The notes below the pieces were generated by a model, which saw only the letters and a list, made by a program, of their open reading frames with translations, was not told where the DNA came from and searched no databases. The position numbers were made by a program, and so were the translations under genes. From positions 62,001 through 126,000 of the forward strand of contig JBBHKE010003123.1 of NCBI GenBank assembly GCA_037447655.1: 64,000 bases of DNA, written 5' to 3'. Within the stretch, counting starts at the first letter, position 1; each line of letters opens with the position of its first letter. Below, piece by piece: positions 42,801 to 53,897 of the stretch. This stretch comes from Zygnema cylindricum. Taxonomy: Eukaryota > Streptophyta > Zygnematophyceae > Zygnematales > Zygnemataceae.

Positions 42801-44982
42801 GAATTTCTTTTCTCTCTTCTCTTGTCGTCGCTAACCCACACATTCACAATGTTTTGTTTTTTTGTTAATTAGTCGAGCCAGTTCAATATAGCGACGACAA
42901 AGGTTCATCCGTAAGCAGGAATTCCAGTCGTCGCTGAACCATGAACCTTAGAGGAGTCAAGTTTTAAGCCATTCAGCCACAATAGATGGTCGTCGCTGAA
43001 TTAGCGACGACAGATTGTCGTCGCCTATTTCAGCGACGAGCGTTTGTCGTCGCCGAATTAGGCGACTACAATCTGTCGTCGCTAATTCAGCGAATACCAG
43101 CCTAAATGAGTTAATCATCTTCATAGGAATTCATTCACTAATAATTTTTTTTTTCATTACTCCAATCGCAGGGTACCAGAAAGCCAGACGATGGTGGGTA
43201 GAAAGGGTGGCGCTACTCAAAGGGATAAGGGAGACTACTCTCACCTTATCTTCCGCGGGATTTGGAAAGAGGAGTGTGGCGGTAACGAAAGCGTTACCAG
43301 GAAGGGGAAGGAAAGAGTTACCATGGGTTGTCAAGGTCCACGAGGAACTAGTGGACGAATTCTTCCGATTCCAAAAGGCGGGATTGAAAATGTCTACTAT
43401 CATTGTGGGAAAAATGGCAAATCACATCATCGCCGATATGAAGAAAGAGGGTGCGCTTGAATTTTCCGACGAAAATTGTGAAGTGATCAAGCCAAAAATC
43501 ACTCGGCGTTGGATTCAGCGCTTTTTTGAAAAGCATAGCATCGTCGCCCGAGCTCAAAAAGGGAAACTAAAACTAAGTCCCGAGAAGGAGGAGTACATTG
43601 AAAGATCCGTGGCATATCACATGGGCGTACTAAAAAGGGGATTCCAATCGGGTATGCTTCATATTTCCATTCCATTTATTGTCTCTTGACATATTAAGTT
43701 TTGTAATTTGTTTCCACTTTCGTAGAACTTACTTGTGTTTTGTTTTCAATTGCGTTTATCTATTTTTTTGGTGGATTATAGGTCTCTTTAACGAGGATTT
43801 GGTGGAGAACATGGACGAGACGCACTTGATTGTAAACATGGACAACAAAAAGACATTAGGCTTTCGCGGCGACGAGGTTGTTAGATACGCGGACGTTGCG
43901 GGCGGCGGAGAGTCCATGACATTGATGGTACGACTCACGGGAGGTGTGAACGCCCGAATAGAGGCTCCAATGTTAATATTAACCAACCGCGCTCGTAATT
44001 ACCCGATAAAGGGCCTTCCCGACGATGTACCGGGTAAGTCCCATTAAATTTTAAATCCTTCAATTTATGTTCATCTCCCTTATAAACCACTAATCTTTAC
44101 GCAATACTCTCTAGGAATACATGTTTTGCCCTTTCTAATTGGTTCTTAATGCTCCCTCCTCGTCCTTTTCCTCATCATTTAATATTTCTCCCTCTACCTT
44201 CCCTTTCCCTCCTTCATTAAATCCCCCTCACGTAATTCACCCCTTCTCCCTTTCCTTTGTTTTTTCTTTTTGTAGGAGTTTGCTACCGAACCGGCCCCAA
44301 AGGATGGAATGATAAAACCGTATTTCCGCAATGGATAGAAGAGCCGAGGTCTTACCAAGGAGACCGCGAAGGGCGTGAAAAAATAATATTCCTCGACAAT
44401 TGTGGCGGTCACAACAATTCCGAGGAGTTGAACCGAGTCTTACTCGCCAAGAGGACTATTCTACATTTCTTCCCTCCTTGCGCGACTCACCTTGTGCAAC
44501 CCGCCGACTCCTTTGTCATCTCGAAAATTAAGGAGGTTTGGTCGCGGAAATGGGAGGATTGGAAAATGAACGGCATCGAGAAGCATGCGTGGTCCCAACC
44601 GAGTGGCAAGGGTTGGTCCGGGAAGCTTGTCGGGCCCGGGAAGGCTTTTTTCCTTACGCTTGCTCGCGATTCAATTCGCGAAGTCAACGCAATGAAGGAC
44701 AAGAATGGGATGGGTTACGCACGCAAAGCTATGATTCAGTGCGGGTTGTCATTAAAGGACGGAAAATGGGAGGAGAGCATGCTCACACCGGATTTACAAA
44801 TTATCATCATGAAATGGCGGTGCCATTTTGAAGGCGATGAGGTGCCAATTCCCTCTATAGTGGCACGAGATTTTGTCCGAGGCATTCAAGATGCCGACAC
44901 TCGGGAGGATGAAGTTCCCGATGACACGGACGCTGAATGGGAGACCGAAGATTTTGATTCGTTTCATAGAGAAGTGGTGTAG
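39826..44982 (+). CDS. Pogo-like DDD transposase, four exons
   Basis: Predicted exons 39826-40204, 43172-43651, 43782-44033 and 44276-44982 join in frame to 605 codons (1818 nt). Donors are GTAAGT, GTATGC and GTAAGT; acceptors CGCAG, TATAG and TGTAG. N-terminal half: a first helix-turn-helix (about RLRVIIWMIADC to YQKARRWW, crossing the exon 1/2 joint), a basic GRGRK patch, then a CENP-B-type second helix-turn-helix ending ITRRWIQRFFEKHSI. Catalytic domain (DDE_1 superfamily): first Asp in ENMDETHL, second in IFLDNCGGHNN, third in LVQPADSF, 36 residues after the second. The C-terminus is acidic. It should bind the terminal repeats and cut and paste the element. No stop or frameshift seen within these exons. 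Start chosen as first ATG after the TATA box; 39916 is an alternative. Confidence 0.85.
40452..40562. repeat. GCGACGA hairpins, cluster 1
   Basis: Two short inverted repeats: AGCGACGACATAGTGTCGTC (40452 on) and AGCGACAACGCATCGTCGTC (40536 on), each closing on a GTCGTCGC arm. They lie in intron 1, upstream of ORF1. Confidence 0.8.
40905..42770 (+). pseudogene. ORF1 of the pogo-like element, unknown function
   Basis: I do not recognise this protein. The frame from ATG 40905 has 622 codons with one TAG at 41163-41165; from the next good ATG (41271) it is 499 codons and open. N-terminus basic (KQIKRPRT). It is followed by about four 54-residue repeats (162-bp period, units near 41155, 41349, 41511 and 41673) rich in Glu, Gly and Arg (VEEGEGSE...RRS). 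The TAG lies where later units have Glu, so it looks like a GAG to TAG change. After an acidic, Ser-rich stretch comes a Pro-, Trp- and Arg-rich domain (PDWFFPPPTGEE, RHSWIVHDDRGYRV, RLYHPWDPRLYAVLKY). The last 40 residues can form a coiled coil (ALTDQLAAHQEQIAMLTREL). It might be a DNA-binding partner of the transposase, as in other DNA transposons, but that is inference. Confidence 0.7.
42820..43100. repeat. GCGACGA hairpins, cluster 2
   Basis: At least eight copies of AGCGACGA or its complement TCGTCGCT in 280 bases, arranged as nested inverted pairs, densest at 42989-43097. They sit between ORF1 and exon 2. Confidence 0.88.
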
Positions 44983-46750
44983 TGTGTGAAGAGAGGACAA
45001 GGTTTTTCATAAAATTATAAAACTAGTGTTTAGTGTTGATTTGTTATAGTTTTTTATTAGTAGTTTTGGATGGTTAGTGTGGTAAGGCTATTTAGTGTTT
45101 ATGAAAGATTGTTGGGAAAAGTGTATCATTGATGATTTCAATATAATCGTATCTTTATCGGTGTTCCATTTTGAAGTTTGAGGCTGTTGATGATGTATGG
45201 AGAAAGACTTCAATGACTTAACGTTTGTCAAACTTTGTCGAATAAATTGTACCCTTTATGTTTTGGATATAATCGTGTCACTCTTTGTTTTTCGTTTTGA
45301 TGTTTGTTACTGACAATGATGTATGGAAAAAGAAATTGATGACATTAGATATCACACATGTATTCAATGTGTTTAAGGCTTCGTCGATATGAAGTAATAT
45401 TCCCGAGACGGCGACCAATACAGTCCATTCCTACCTCTTTTTCGGCATTCAAATAGTTGTAGCGACGACACATTCTCATCGCTGAAGTGCACAAATTCGG
45501 CACATATGTTTGCAATGTGTTTAGGACTTTGTTGGTTACATGTGAAATTCTACGGATGGCGGAAAAAACAGTCCATTATTATGTCAGTCCCCGCTTAACC
45601 CATTTTTAGCGACCACAATGTGTCGTCGCTGAGGTGTAGAAAATCGACATGATAATTCAGCGACGAGAACGTCTCGTCGCTGAATGGTAATTTTCATGGT
45701 AAACAAAATTCTAACATTCAGCGATGAAAATATATCGTGGCTAAATGATAGAACTTTGACTCTACTAAAGATTAAAGGTATACATAGTTGCATTAAAAAT
45801 TATACCCCACAAATTACTTGTGTGTCACGAGCATGACGTTACTTTTTTCACCGAACAAATAAAATGCCATCCCAAGTTATTTTTTTCTTCGTTAATAGTA
45901 AAAAACTTATACACGTTGTCTCTTAAGCTTGGTCCACCGTAATCACAAACAACAATCGGAATTCATTTTTGTTTCTTGTATTTCCTTATTTCATTTTTAG
46001 TCCTGAAATGTATTTTATTTTATTTATTTCGTTATCAGAATAACCTTGGATCATAACTTTTTAACAAGAAAAAGCACATTTTACAAATGAAGAGCAAACT
46101 AATATATAAGATACAAAAATCAAAAAACACAAATGATAAACATAAACATAAATATGGACAATATAAATTAAAACCATAAACAACCGATTCCATTGTTTTA
46201 TATTGCTTTCACGGGACACATAAAAGTTTTACAAAAATTGGAACCCTAAATATAAAACCCTAAAAAACTGATCAAACGAAATCGTATGTCGAATAATCAC
46301 CGAATGTACAAGTCGAAGAAAATACGACTTTTTATTCATACCTACATTTCTCAATATTTAAATTCTTTTTGTTATTTGTTTCATAAAACACTAAACTGAG
46401 TAACATCAAAGCTACCCATACGATACCTCTTCTAAAATCTTTATTTTTCTTTCCCCCCTCTCTTCCCTCACCTCTACTCTCTTCTTTTTTCTTCTAACCC
46501 TTCCCTCTTTCCTCTCCGCCCTCACTTTCCCCCTATCGTTCAAAACTTATTCTTTTATACTTCAATAGAATGCCCGTTAGCTCCACTTGTATAAGGAATA
46601 TTGCATTTGTCACAACTGCAAAAAAGACAAACAAAAAAAAAGTGAATCGATGAAAATTTAGCGACCACAACCAACATAAGTCGAATGACGGCAAGACAAA
46701 CAAAATACAACAAAAGGTTAAAAAAAAACAGTTACGTAGAAACAAATTAG
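44983..46750. other. Transposon 3' noncoding region with hairpin cluster 3
   Basis: No coding frame. Hairpins at about 45453-45484, 45605-45636 and 45654-45687 (ATTCAGCGACGAGAACGTCT type) plus a decayed one at 45717-45750. The remainder (45800-46750) is AT-rich with nothing I recognise. Confidence 0.75.
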
Positions 46751-47170
46751 AGAGATCCACGAAAAGAGAATGGAATAGATTGGGGGGGAAAGGGCGGCAT
46801 TTGAAGGGGGGGGGGGGATGGGGAGGGGGGAGACGGTAGACAAATTGGGACGGGTGCGATAGACACTTTCAATGTGAGAAGTAGGGAAATATTTACGAAT
46901 ACAGAGAGAGAGTGAGATTCACGGATAGGGAGAAGCAGATTCGCCGGGAGAGAGGGGGAGAGGGAGAGGATAGAGGGAGATTGGGAGAGAAAGAGGCAAG
47001 GGTAGAGAGGTAGAGGAGGAAGGAGAGAAGGAAAGGGGATAACAATACAAGTGGAGAAGGAGAGAGAGGGAGAGGAGAATATAAAGAGAGTGCAGCAGAG
47101 GTAGAGAGAGAGGAAAGGGGAGGGGGGGAGAGATAGAGGCGGAACAGGGATAAGGAGAGGGACACACAAA
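46750..47170. repeat. GA-rich low-complexity tract
   Basis: GGGAGA/GAGAGG-type purine-rich text on the plus strand with a 13-base G run near 46805. The counterpart in the second transposon (61140-62870, opposite strand) is about four times longer. Long open frames through it are compositional. Confidence 0.9.
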
Positions 47171-48118
47171 CCGGAAGAGGGAACGCTGTTCACCAAAAAG
47201 CTAAGGAGATATGGAAGAGACAGGGTGGCTGGACGAGGAAATGGTAGGTTGATAGGGTGGAAGCCATGGATGAAAGGTGGAGCAGGCGGCGGAGCGTTCG
47301 TCTGCTTCGCGCTTAACAAAATGAAATATTTGCAAAATAACGTCGTACAAATCCCACCAAAAAATGGTTGGTTGTGATTGGCCAAAAATAGATTCTTTTT
47401 TTTATGGACTGTCCGCATTTGGCGTTTCCTATCCCCAAATATCACCAACGCCAAATCATGTTGTTTAATTCTAAAAAATACAGTTAACAACCTTAATTTG
47501 GTGTTTTTTGGCACATTGACCTTGTATTAACATAAACGTTTACGCTATTTTGTGTTCGACTCCATATTACAATGTACATTTATACTAAATGGGACCATCT
47601 CCACCTTAATACAATAAACATTTACGCTAAATGGACCATAACCATAAAATAGAATTAATAGTAAGTAAAGGTGCTTACAAAGAACCTACACGGTGTTAAA
47701 ATTGTATATATATAGGTTACAGTTATACGCTGCCGCGACATTGTATCAGTCCTGTTCATTTACTGGAAAAATGATTTTCCACACGCGAATTTGTTTATCG
47801 TTTACATTGTGACAATACGGATGTTGGTCTAGTAAGTGCGAACGTAATTTTTTACGACCCAAATTGAACCCCTTGTAAGACCGCACGTTCTCATGCGTCC
47901 GCTGCTACTAAACATAATGAATTGTACCTTTTTACTTAAAAATGTACAATTTTGTACGGTCTGACACTCCCCGTACGCCACACTAATTTAAGGATGACGT
48001 ACTTCCGTTTTGTACGGTACTGAAAATTTAACCCTAAATAGAGTACAGAAAAAAATAGAATGAACTACACTAATGGAGAATAATTTGAAAAAAAAACGGG
48101 ACGGAAATAGTGTACACA
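47171..48118. other. Transposon right subterminal region
   Basis: AT-rich, no coding frame. A short inverted repeat built on GTCCGCATTTGGCGT...ACGCCAAAT (47410-47455) also occurs at the equivalent place in the second transposon (60795-60842), which shows the two elements are related. Confidence 0.75.
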
Positions 48119-48140
48119 ACGCTAATAACGATTGGCGGTG
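48119..48140 (-). repeat. Pogo-like transposon right terminal inverted repeat
   Basis: Inverse of 38710-38731 with no mismatch over 22 bases; followed by TA at 48141-48142. Confidence 0.88.
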
Positions 48141-48467
48141 TAGTTCGTGTTTATATAGTTATCAAACCTTATATAGGCTAGCTCTAAGTACTACAATATC
48201 AAATAAGTCGGCTGGTAAATCCGGCATTCTATTAGGACCAAGATCAAATCCTTGGTTCGTCAGCTTTTTCCTAAAGGGCTGATCCCCTTATCTTCTTTTG
48301 GCTTGCTCAGGCAGCCATGGCTCTATCCCTATCTCTCACCGATCTTCACTGACTACAAGAAGTATGGGGACTAGAGTGAGGGAAAGTAGAGAGTTACTGG
48401 CAAATGAGACCTTTTTAATTTTCCTACACCCTGACCTATAAAATACAATAAAATCTATATTTCAACA
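48141..48467 (-). repeat. Copia G 5' LTR, 5' segment
   Basis: Continuation of the G LTR. The T-arm-like CCAAGATCAAATCCTTGG (48238-48255, plus strand) is the antisense tRNA-like remnant; CAGCCATGGCT is at about 48311-48321. The LTR starts TGTTGAAATATAGATT (rc of 48452-48467). Total LTR length is about 1.03 kb. Confidence 0.83.
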
Positions 48468-49232
48468 ATGCTTGCAAGATACGACATTTTTTAAAAGCGC
48501 ACTAGCAGTTTGAATCACTAACATTGCCGTTGCCATGAAAAAAGTTGATAAAGCTATGTCGTGTGATTGGCATGGGTGTGTTGACCACTTCCTAACGTTG
48601 GTCCACAGTAAAATTCTTTGCATGCACACATGAGAACTACAAGGTTTCTAGTATGGTTTTTCAAAAGTTCCCTTAGAGCAAGTGCCATTCTCAAAAGTTT
48701 TGCCACTCAATTAGGAATTGAGTGGAAGTTGTTGTTGTGAGATGTAGCTTCAAGGTGGTGGTTTACTTATACCATGTTTGCTTCCATTTTATATTTCAAG
48801 GAACCATTATGTGCTTAGATGATAACAGTGGTTCCAATAATTGCAAAATTAAGTGAAGAGTCATGGATTGAAATAAAAAGAGGCGTCACTCTTTTAAAGC
48901 TTTTTATAGTGGCTCAAACAATTTTTGGAAGGAGGAAATTATGTGACATTGAGTTATGTTTTTATTATAATAAACTCACTTCTTAAGTGACTGAAATACA
49001 TGGTTGGTGACACCTCAATTGAAAATGATAGGCATTTGGAAATTCACCTAATTGCATCCAAAATGGTTTCCGATTTTGAAAGCCGGTTTGGCACTCTTCA
49101 TCTTGCGACTCTCCCCATGAAAATGTTTATCGCTTCTTCATTCGATCCTAAGAGAAAACAACTTCATTTTTTGTCTTCTTTAGTACAAGACAAAGTTTGG
49201 CAGGAAATACTTTATGTTTTGTTGGAAAATTT
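48468..49232 (+). pseudogene. hAT transposase fossil, C-terminal part
   Basis: Plus-strand remains with many stops. Recognisable pieces: CDWHGCVDHFLTLVHSKIL-like (48565-48620), FFGGGNYVTLSYVFIIINSLL-like (48920-48985), and an open stretch from 49000 (SKMVSDFESRFG, then MKMFIASSFDPKRKQLHFL, resembling the LDPRfK segment of hAT transposases). Ended at 49232 by insertion of C2 and flanked at 48467 by the G LTR. Family assignment is from motif resemblance only. Confidence 0.6.
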
Positions 49233-50190
49233 TGTTGAAAAATGGTATTATATTTTCTATCTCTGATAGTCTATGAGCTTACTACAGTCCTCATACTTGC
49301 CATAGTCACTAAAGACAGGCAATCACTGCCATGGCTCTCTCAGAAGGAGACATGCATAGGAAGTAAGAAACGTAGCCCCTTGGAAAATATTGATGCCAAG
49401 GATAGGAATTGAACCTATGACCTCACGGATAATTGCCGTACGGCGTAGCCGTTGTCCTTATCCATTAGATCATGGTGAATTGATTACATTTTCGGTTTGA
49501 TAAATATTTATCGTGTGACGCGGCGCCATACTTCATTTAACATATATCGGGGCAAAGTGAACATAAAACGTACTGGGTCGCACGAAATAAAGTATCGCAC
49601 GAAATAAACGAAACAACATCAAATTTCAATGGACAAAATTAAATGACTTTCGCGATCGACGGCTCGCAGAGTCGCCAAAATTACGGAGAAGACATTTGGC
49701 GATTTGTAAGCGATTTTCGGCGGACGACACGTGGCAAGCTAGGATTAGACAGCGAATATTACGGAGGGAGCAATTATGGCTCGAGAACTGACACGCGTCA
49801 GCGGAGCGGCCATATCGTACTATGGCCGAACAAGAAGTATAGTGTTACCTATACCTTATTCTACCTTATAGTCATTTTATTGGTTAATGTACACTAGTAG
49901 TATGTTCGGAGAGAGTGATTACGACTTAGGAAAATTAAGGTTTCCACCTCTCTCCCAGTGTGCATCTGTATTTATAGGCCAGCCATAACTTAATGCTCAG
50001 GTGAGCAATTTCAGTGATTTTTTTTGCTCTCAGCTCACGGGAGTTAACGCTACACAAGAATGTAGTCGGTTAGGGTTTTTGCGTGCCAAGGTGGCACTTA
50101 TTTATTGTCAAAGTCCAAAGTGCAAATGTTATCCTAGAGGCTTCATTTAAGCTAGACATTCTATGGACCAAAGGAGATCACAAAATTACA
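49233..50190 (+). repeat. C2 5' LTR (958 bp)
   Basis: TGTTGAAAAATGG to CACAAAATTACA. TATTTATAGG box at 49969-49978. A U5 start codon homologue is present but changed (ATGGACCAAAGGAGATC). Confidence 0.88.
49394..49476 (-). other. Antisense tRNA-like block in C2 LTR
   Basis: Minus-strand 83 bases with D-arm-like TCTAATGGATAAGGAC and T-arm ATAGGTTCAATTCCTAT (perfect 5-bp stem and 7-base loop, exact B box GGTTCAATTCC), then CCTTGGCA. The acceptor stem is not formed. Copies in the C2 3' LTR (about 56069-56152) and C1 LTR (about 24405-24485). AATGGATAAGG is typical of some tRNA-Arg D-arms, but I would not name the isotype. Confidence 0.62.
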
Positions 50191-51360
50191 TGTTATCGGC
50201 CCACCCTTCAGGGTGCCCATTTCCAATAAAACTCGGTTCATATACTAGGAAACCATGATCAAGGGTATAATGTTTGAAAAAAAGCTATGGGCAATGTGAG
50301 CAATCGTGTGCGTCGGCCAACTGAAACTTGGGAGTTCCACTAAGGTTTGGAGGATCTCGATTCACAAGAGGATCTGCAGAGGCAAAGTTGGTAGAGGATG
50401 TTGGAGAAAGCATCGTGCCAGAGAGAGGGAAGGAGAAGAGAAAGGAGAAACTCACTCCGATGGCTATCGGATCGGTTCCTGTAGCAAATATTCAGAAAAC
50501 CGAGGCAAATGATCGAAATCTAGGATTTCAACAACATCGTGGCGACTCATTTTATTCTTGGGCGTTTCACTCAAGAAGTGGCTACACCTTATCTTCATAT
50601 GGATAGGGCAAACGATTTGTGGGAGGCTCTTGTCAACATTTACAAGAGTGGTACGATTCAGCTGCAAAAGCTAGTTGATCAGAAGGTATTGGCATATGTG
50701 TACAAAGGGGGAAAGATGTTAGACTTTTGTAATGACTTGGCCGGTTTATTTATGGAGTTGGAGAATGCAAGGAAAAGGGAGACCGAGAAAGAGAAGGTGA
50801 ATACTTTGTTGATGAAACTCTCAGATGATTATGAAAATTTTGTTAACAGGGTTGAAGACTTGCGAGATCATCGATAGATATGGAAATCCGTTGTGGGGAT
50901 GATTTTGGTTCGGTAAAGCACAATTGAGATTGTGAGAGGAGGAAAGAGAGTTCAAGCATTGGCTACTAGAACTTACTCGGGGGGTAAAGATTCGAATAAA
51001 CCTTATGACAATTTTGATGGTGGAGGAAGAGGAAAATTATCAGACGGATCCGGATAAAGGCCTCTGAAAGGGCTCTGTCACTTTTGTAAGAAGTCGGGAC
51101 ATTAAATGGCGGAGTTTACTAACTGACAGAGCTGAGATTGAACAAGGGGCAGATCAAAAAATCAACCGCAGGAAAGAGAAAGGCATTTGTGGCAACACAA
51201 CTCATGAGAGAGGATTCCGATGAGGACGATTGAGAACTTCTCCTCAAGGAGGAGCTGGAGGTGAAAAGTGAGCCGAAGATTCCAAGGAGGCAAAAGTGTG
51301 CTTTCGGTGGAGTTAAAGAAAGCTCTTGAAGAAAGATGGATTATTGATTTAGGAGCCTCT
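50191..51360 (+). pseudogene. C2 gag
   Basis: The PBS reads TGTTATCGGCCCACC (two changes; its ATG is ATC). Gag follows in broken frames: AAIHFILGRFTQEVATPYLHM-like (50530-50600), KMLDFCNDLAGLFMELENARK and NTLLMKLSDDYENFVNRVEDL (50539-50877), then a knuckle CHFCKKSGH with a stop after the histidine (51070-51110). The protease active site region near 51345 reads IIDLGAS, with DLG instead of DSG. Confidence 0.85.
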
Positions 51361-53897
51361 ATGCATGTGCAGAGAAAAACCATTGTTTACCAAAATGAGA
51401 AAGATTCCTATTCTAGAAATAGAGTATGAGGATGGGAGAATAGTAACCACTAATTTAGTGGGATCTGTGGATTTGAGAGTCTTAGTTGATGGTAAGACAT
51501 CCATAATCACTTTCTCGGATGTTCTTTTTTTTTCAGAGTTGAACAAGAATCTTATCTCTACGTCGATCTTAGATGATAAGGGTTTTGAGACAAGTACTAA
51601 GAAAGGAGTCTTTGTTGCTAGCTATAACAATAAAGTGTACTTGACAACTGAAAAGGGTAGCCAAGAAATGTTTAGGATGAATTTCAGTAATGGGAAAACA
51701 ATGTTTACTTTTCCATTGAAAGTGACTTCATGATGTGGCATAAAAGGTTGGGAGATGTGCATCTAGATAGATTGAAAGAAATGAAGAAAATGGGAGTAGA
51801 TGAGGGAACGCATTTTGGAGATAATGAAACCTTGGATGATTCTAGTGGATGTGCTCAAGGCATGGCCCACATATTGCCTTTCCCAAAAACTACAACATTT
51901 AAAGGTGAAAAGGTCTTAGATTTGATTTATACTAATATATGGGGACCGGCCAAAGTTCCATCAGTTAGAGGGAAAAGATTTATGCTTACTATCACTAATG
52001 ATTGGTCTAGATACTCTAGAGTATATTTCTTGAAAAAAAAATCTGAGGCTTCGGCTTATTTTATATAGTATAAAGCATGGAGCGAGAAGCTTTATGAGAC
52101 ACCTATAAAGAGAGTGAAGAGTGATAATGGGAGGGAATACACTTTTAATGAGTTTGAGGATTTTTTGAAAGAGGAAGGGGTTCAACACCAAAAGACTGTT
52201 CCAAAGAACCCAGAACAAAACAGTGTAGCCGAGTGACTAAATCGGACATTAATTGATATTGCACGTAGTATGTTGTCGAATAAAAAGATAAGGAAAGGTA
52301 TTTGGGCAGAAGCTATAAAATGTGCTAAATATCTCAAAATAGAGTCATTACCTCAGCGGTAAAAGGACAAACTCCTTAAGAAAGATGGACCGGGAGAAAA
52401 CCTAATATTTCACACTTAAAGGTGTTCGGTAGTCAAGTGTTTCGTCTAAACACATAAAAATCTGATTGGAAGTTAGATGGAAGGGGAAAGCCGCAATACC
52501 TACTTGGGTATGGTGAAAATGTAAAAGGATATAGAGTTTATAATCTCGAAAGAGAAGACATCATTATAGTAAAACACTTAGTAGTCATGGATAATGGAAA
52601 GTCCATAGATCCCTTTAAATACACTAAACTAATTAAAATTAGAATTGAATCCGAAAATGAGTTGGATTCAGATTCTTCTAACCGAACTATGGTTCAGCCT
52701 GACCTTGCAGAGGAAAAGAAAAAACTGACCGAGAGTGACCCTCTCTCTTTGAGTCACAGCTTCCGATTGAAACCGGGGAAGAAAACGAGGAAAGACCGGA
52801 AATGGATGATGAACGTCCAGAGATGGACTCCACAGATAGGGGGGAAGATAAAGTCGTTCGAAGAAATCCAAGATTAACCTCCATCCAAGCATCAGAGTTT
52901 GAAAAAGGAAGGAGAAGCAGCAAGAGACGTCAAGAAAAACAAGTGAACAACAAGGTAACTAAGTTGTCATATTTGATCGAAGCCCAGACTTACTCGGAAG
53001 CAATTAATAGTCCCGAACGTAGTAGATGGATGACATCCATTAATGATGAGATGGCTTCCATTATAGAAGCAAACACATGGGAGCTAGTGGATTGTCCTCT
53101 AAACAGAAAGTCGATAGGATGCAAGTGGGTATTTAAGTTGAAACTCAATCCGGATAACACCATCGAGCGATTATTTGGCCAGATTAGTGGCAAATGGTTT
53201 CACACAAAAGGAGGGAATCGATTATGAGGAGACCTTCACTCCGGTTGTTAGATTTCCTTCCGTTCAGATTCTAGTGAGTCTAGCGGCACCGAAAGACATA
53301 GAAATGCACTAGATGGATATCCAAACCGCTTTCTTACACTGGGAAATAGAACAAAAGATCTTCATGCGGCAGCCAGAACGATTTGTGGAGAAAGGATAAG
53401 AAAAGTAAAGTGTGCATATTGATCAAGTCTCTTTATGGACTAAAGCAAACTCCGCGCCAATGGAACAAGAAGTTGGACAAGTTTGTAACAAGATTGGGAT
53501 ACATCCAAATTAGTTCAGATCATTCGATTTATCTATTTGAGAATGAGGAAGGTATAATTTTCATTGCCATCTATGTTGATGATTTGCTTGTTTTGAGTAA
53601 ATCAATGAAGAATATTAATGGATTGAAAAAAAATCTTAAGAGTAGATTTGAAATCAAGGACTTAGGAGAGGCAAAGTACATTTTGGGAATTCAGATGAAA
53701 AAGGATAGAAAAAAGAGAACAATTAGTCTAACAAAAAAAGAAGCAATATGAAATATGCATGAAAAAATTCCAATAGATAAAGCAAATAGTTGTACGACTC
53801 CCATGGATTTAAAGAGGGGAAATGAGGGGAGCTCAAAAGCGGGAGTCTTGATCTTGGATAATGAGTTAGGACCAGAGGAAAGCGAGTTTATGCAAAC
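51361..53897 (+). pseudogene. C2 protease end, integrase and RT
   Basis: Order as in A2: protease end (51365-51733), HHCC region (51730-51870), integrase core with D (DLIYTNIWGP, Asp to Asn at the first catalytic site), D (SDNGREY) and E region (PEQNSVAE then stop; 52080-52240), integrase C-terminus (52400-52600), linker (52587-52960), RT start (53060-53227, LNRKSIGCKWVFKL) and RT palm (53383-53751) with YVDD at about 53571-53584. Broken by stops and shifts. Ends at the CAAAC duplication of the inserted solo LTR. Confidence 0.85.

Larger units (their letters stand above)
40205..43171 (+). other. Transposase intron 1 (2967 bp) holding ORF1
   Basis: Runs from ACAA|GTAAGT to CGCAG|GG. Splicing restores SGGYRT-R-YQKARRWW across the joint, which fits one helix-turn-helix domain. 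It contains ORF1 on the same strand (40905-42770) and two clusters of GCGACGA hairpins (40452-40562 and 42820-43100). It is over ten times longer than introns 2 (130 bp) and 3 (242 bp). Confidence 0.78.
38710..48140 (+). mobile_element. Pogo-like (Tc1/mariner) DNA transposon, 9.4 kb
   Basis: Bounded by inverted repeats CACCGCCAATCGTTATTAGC (20 of at least 22 matching bases; 38710 onward and rc of 48140 backward), each next to TA (38708-38709 and 48141-48142), the Tc1/mariner target duplication. It contains a four-exon DDD transposase gene, a second ORF in the first intron, GCGACGA hairpin arrays and a GA-rich tract. It is large for a pogo element. It inserted in the G LTR; the flanks 38009-38707 and 48143-48467 join as one LTR. 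A CACTA assignment was considered and rejected. Confidence 0.9.

Noticed and set aside
46747-47514. 255-codon minus-strand open frame
   Set aside because: Its body is the GA-rich tract read as Ser/Pro/Leu repeats; no domain and no splice or start context.
38706-48145. CACTA transposon reading of the CACTACACCGCC end
   Set aside because: The right end reads AACTACACC inward, so the outer base does not match; no 3-bp duplication is present. TA flanks and the DDD pogo-like transposase fit Tc1/mariner instead.
49394-49476. Functional tRNA gene
   Set aside because: The acceptor stem does not pair, it recurs in every related LTR, and copies drift freely; a tRNA-like LTR part is the better reading.
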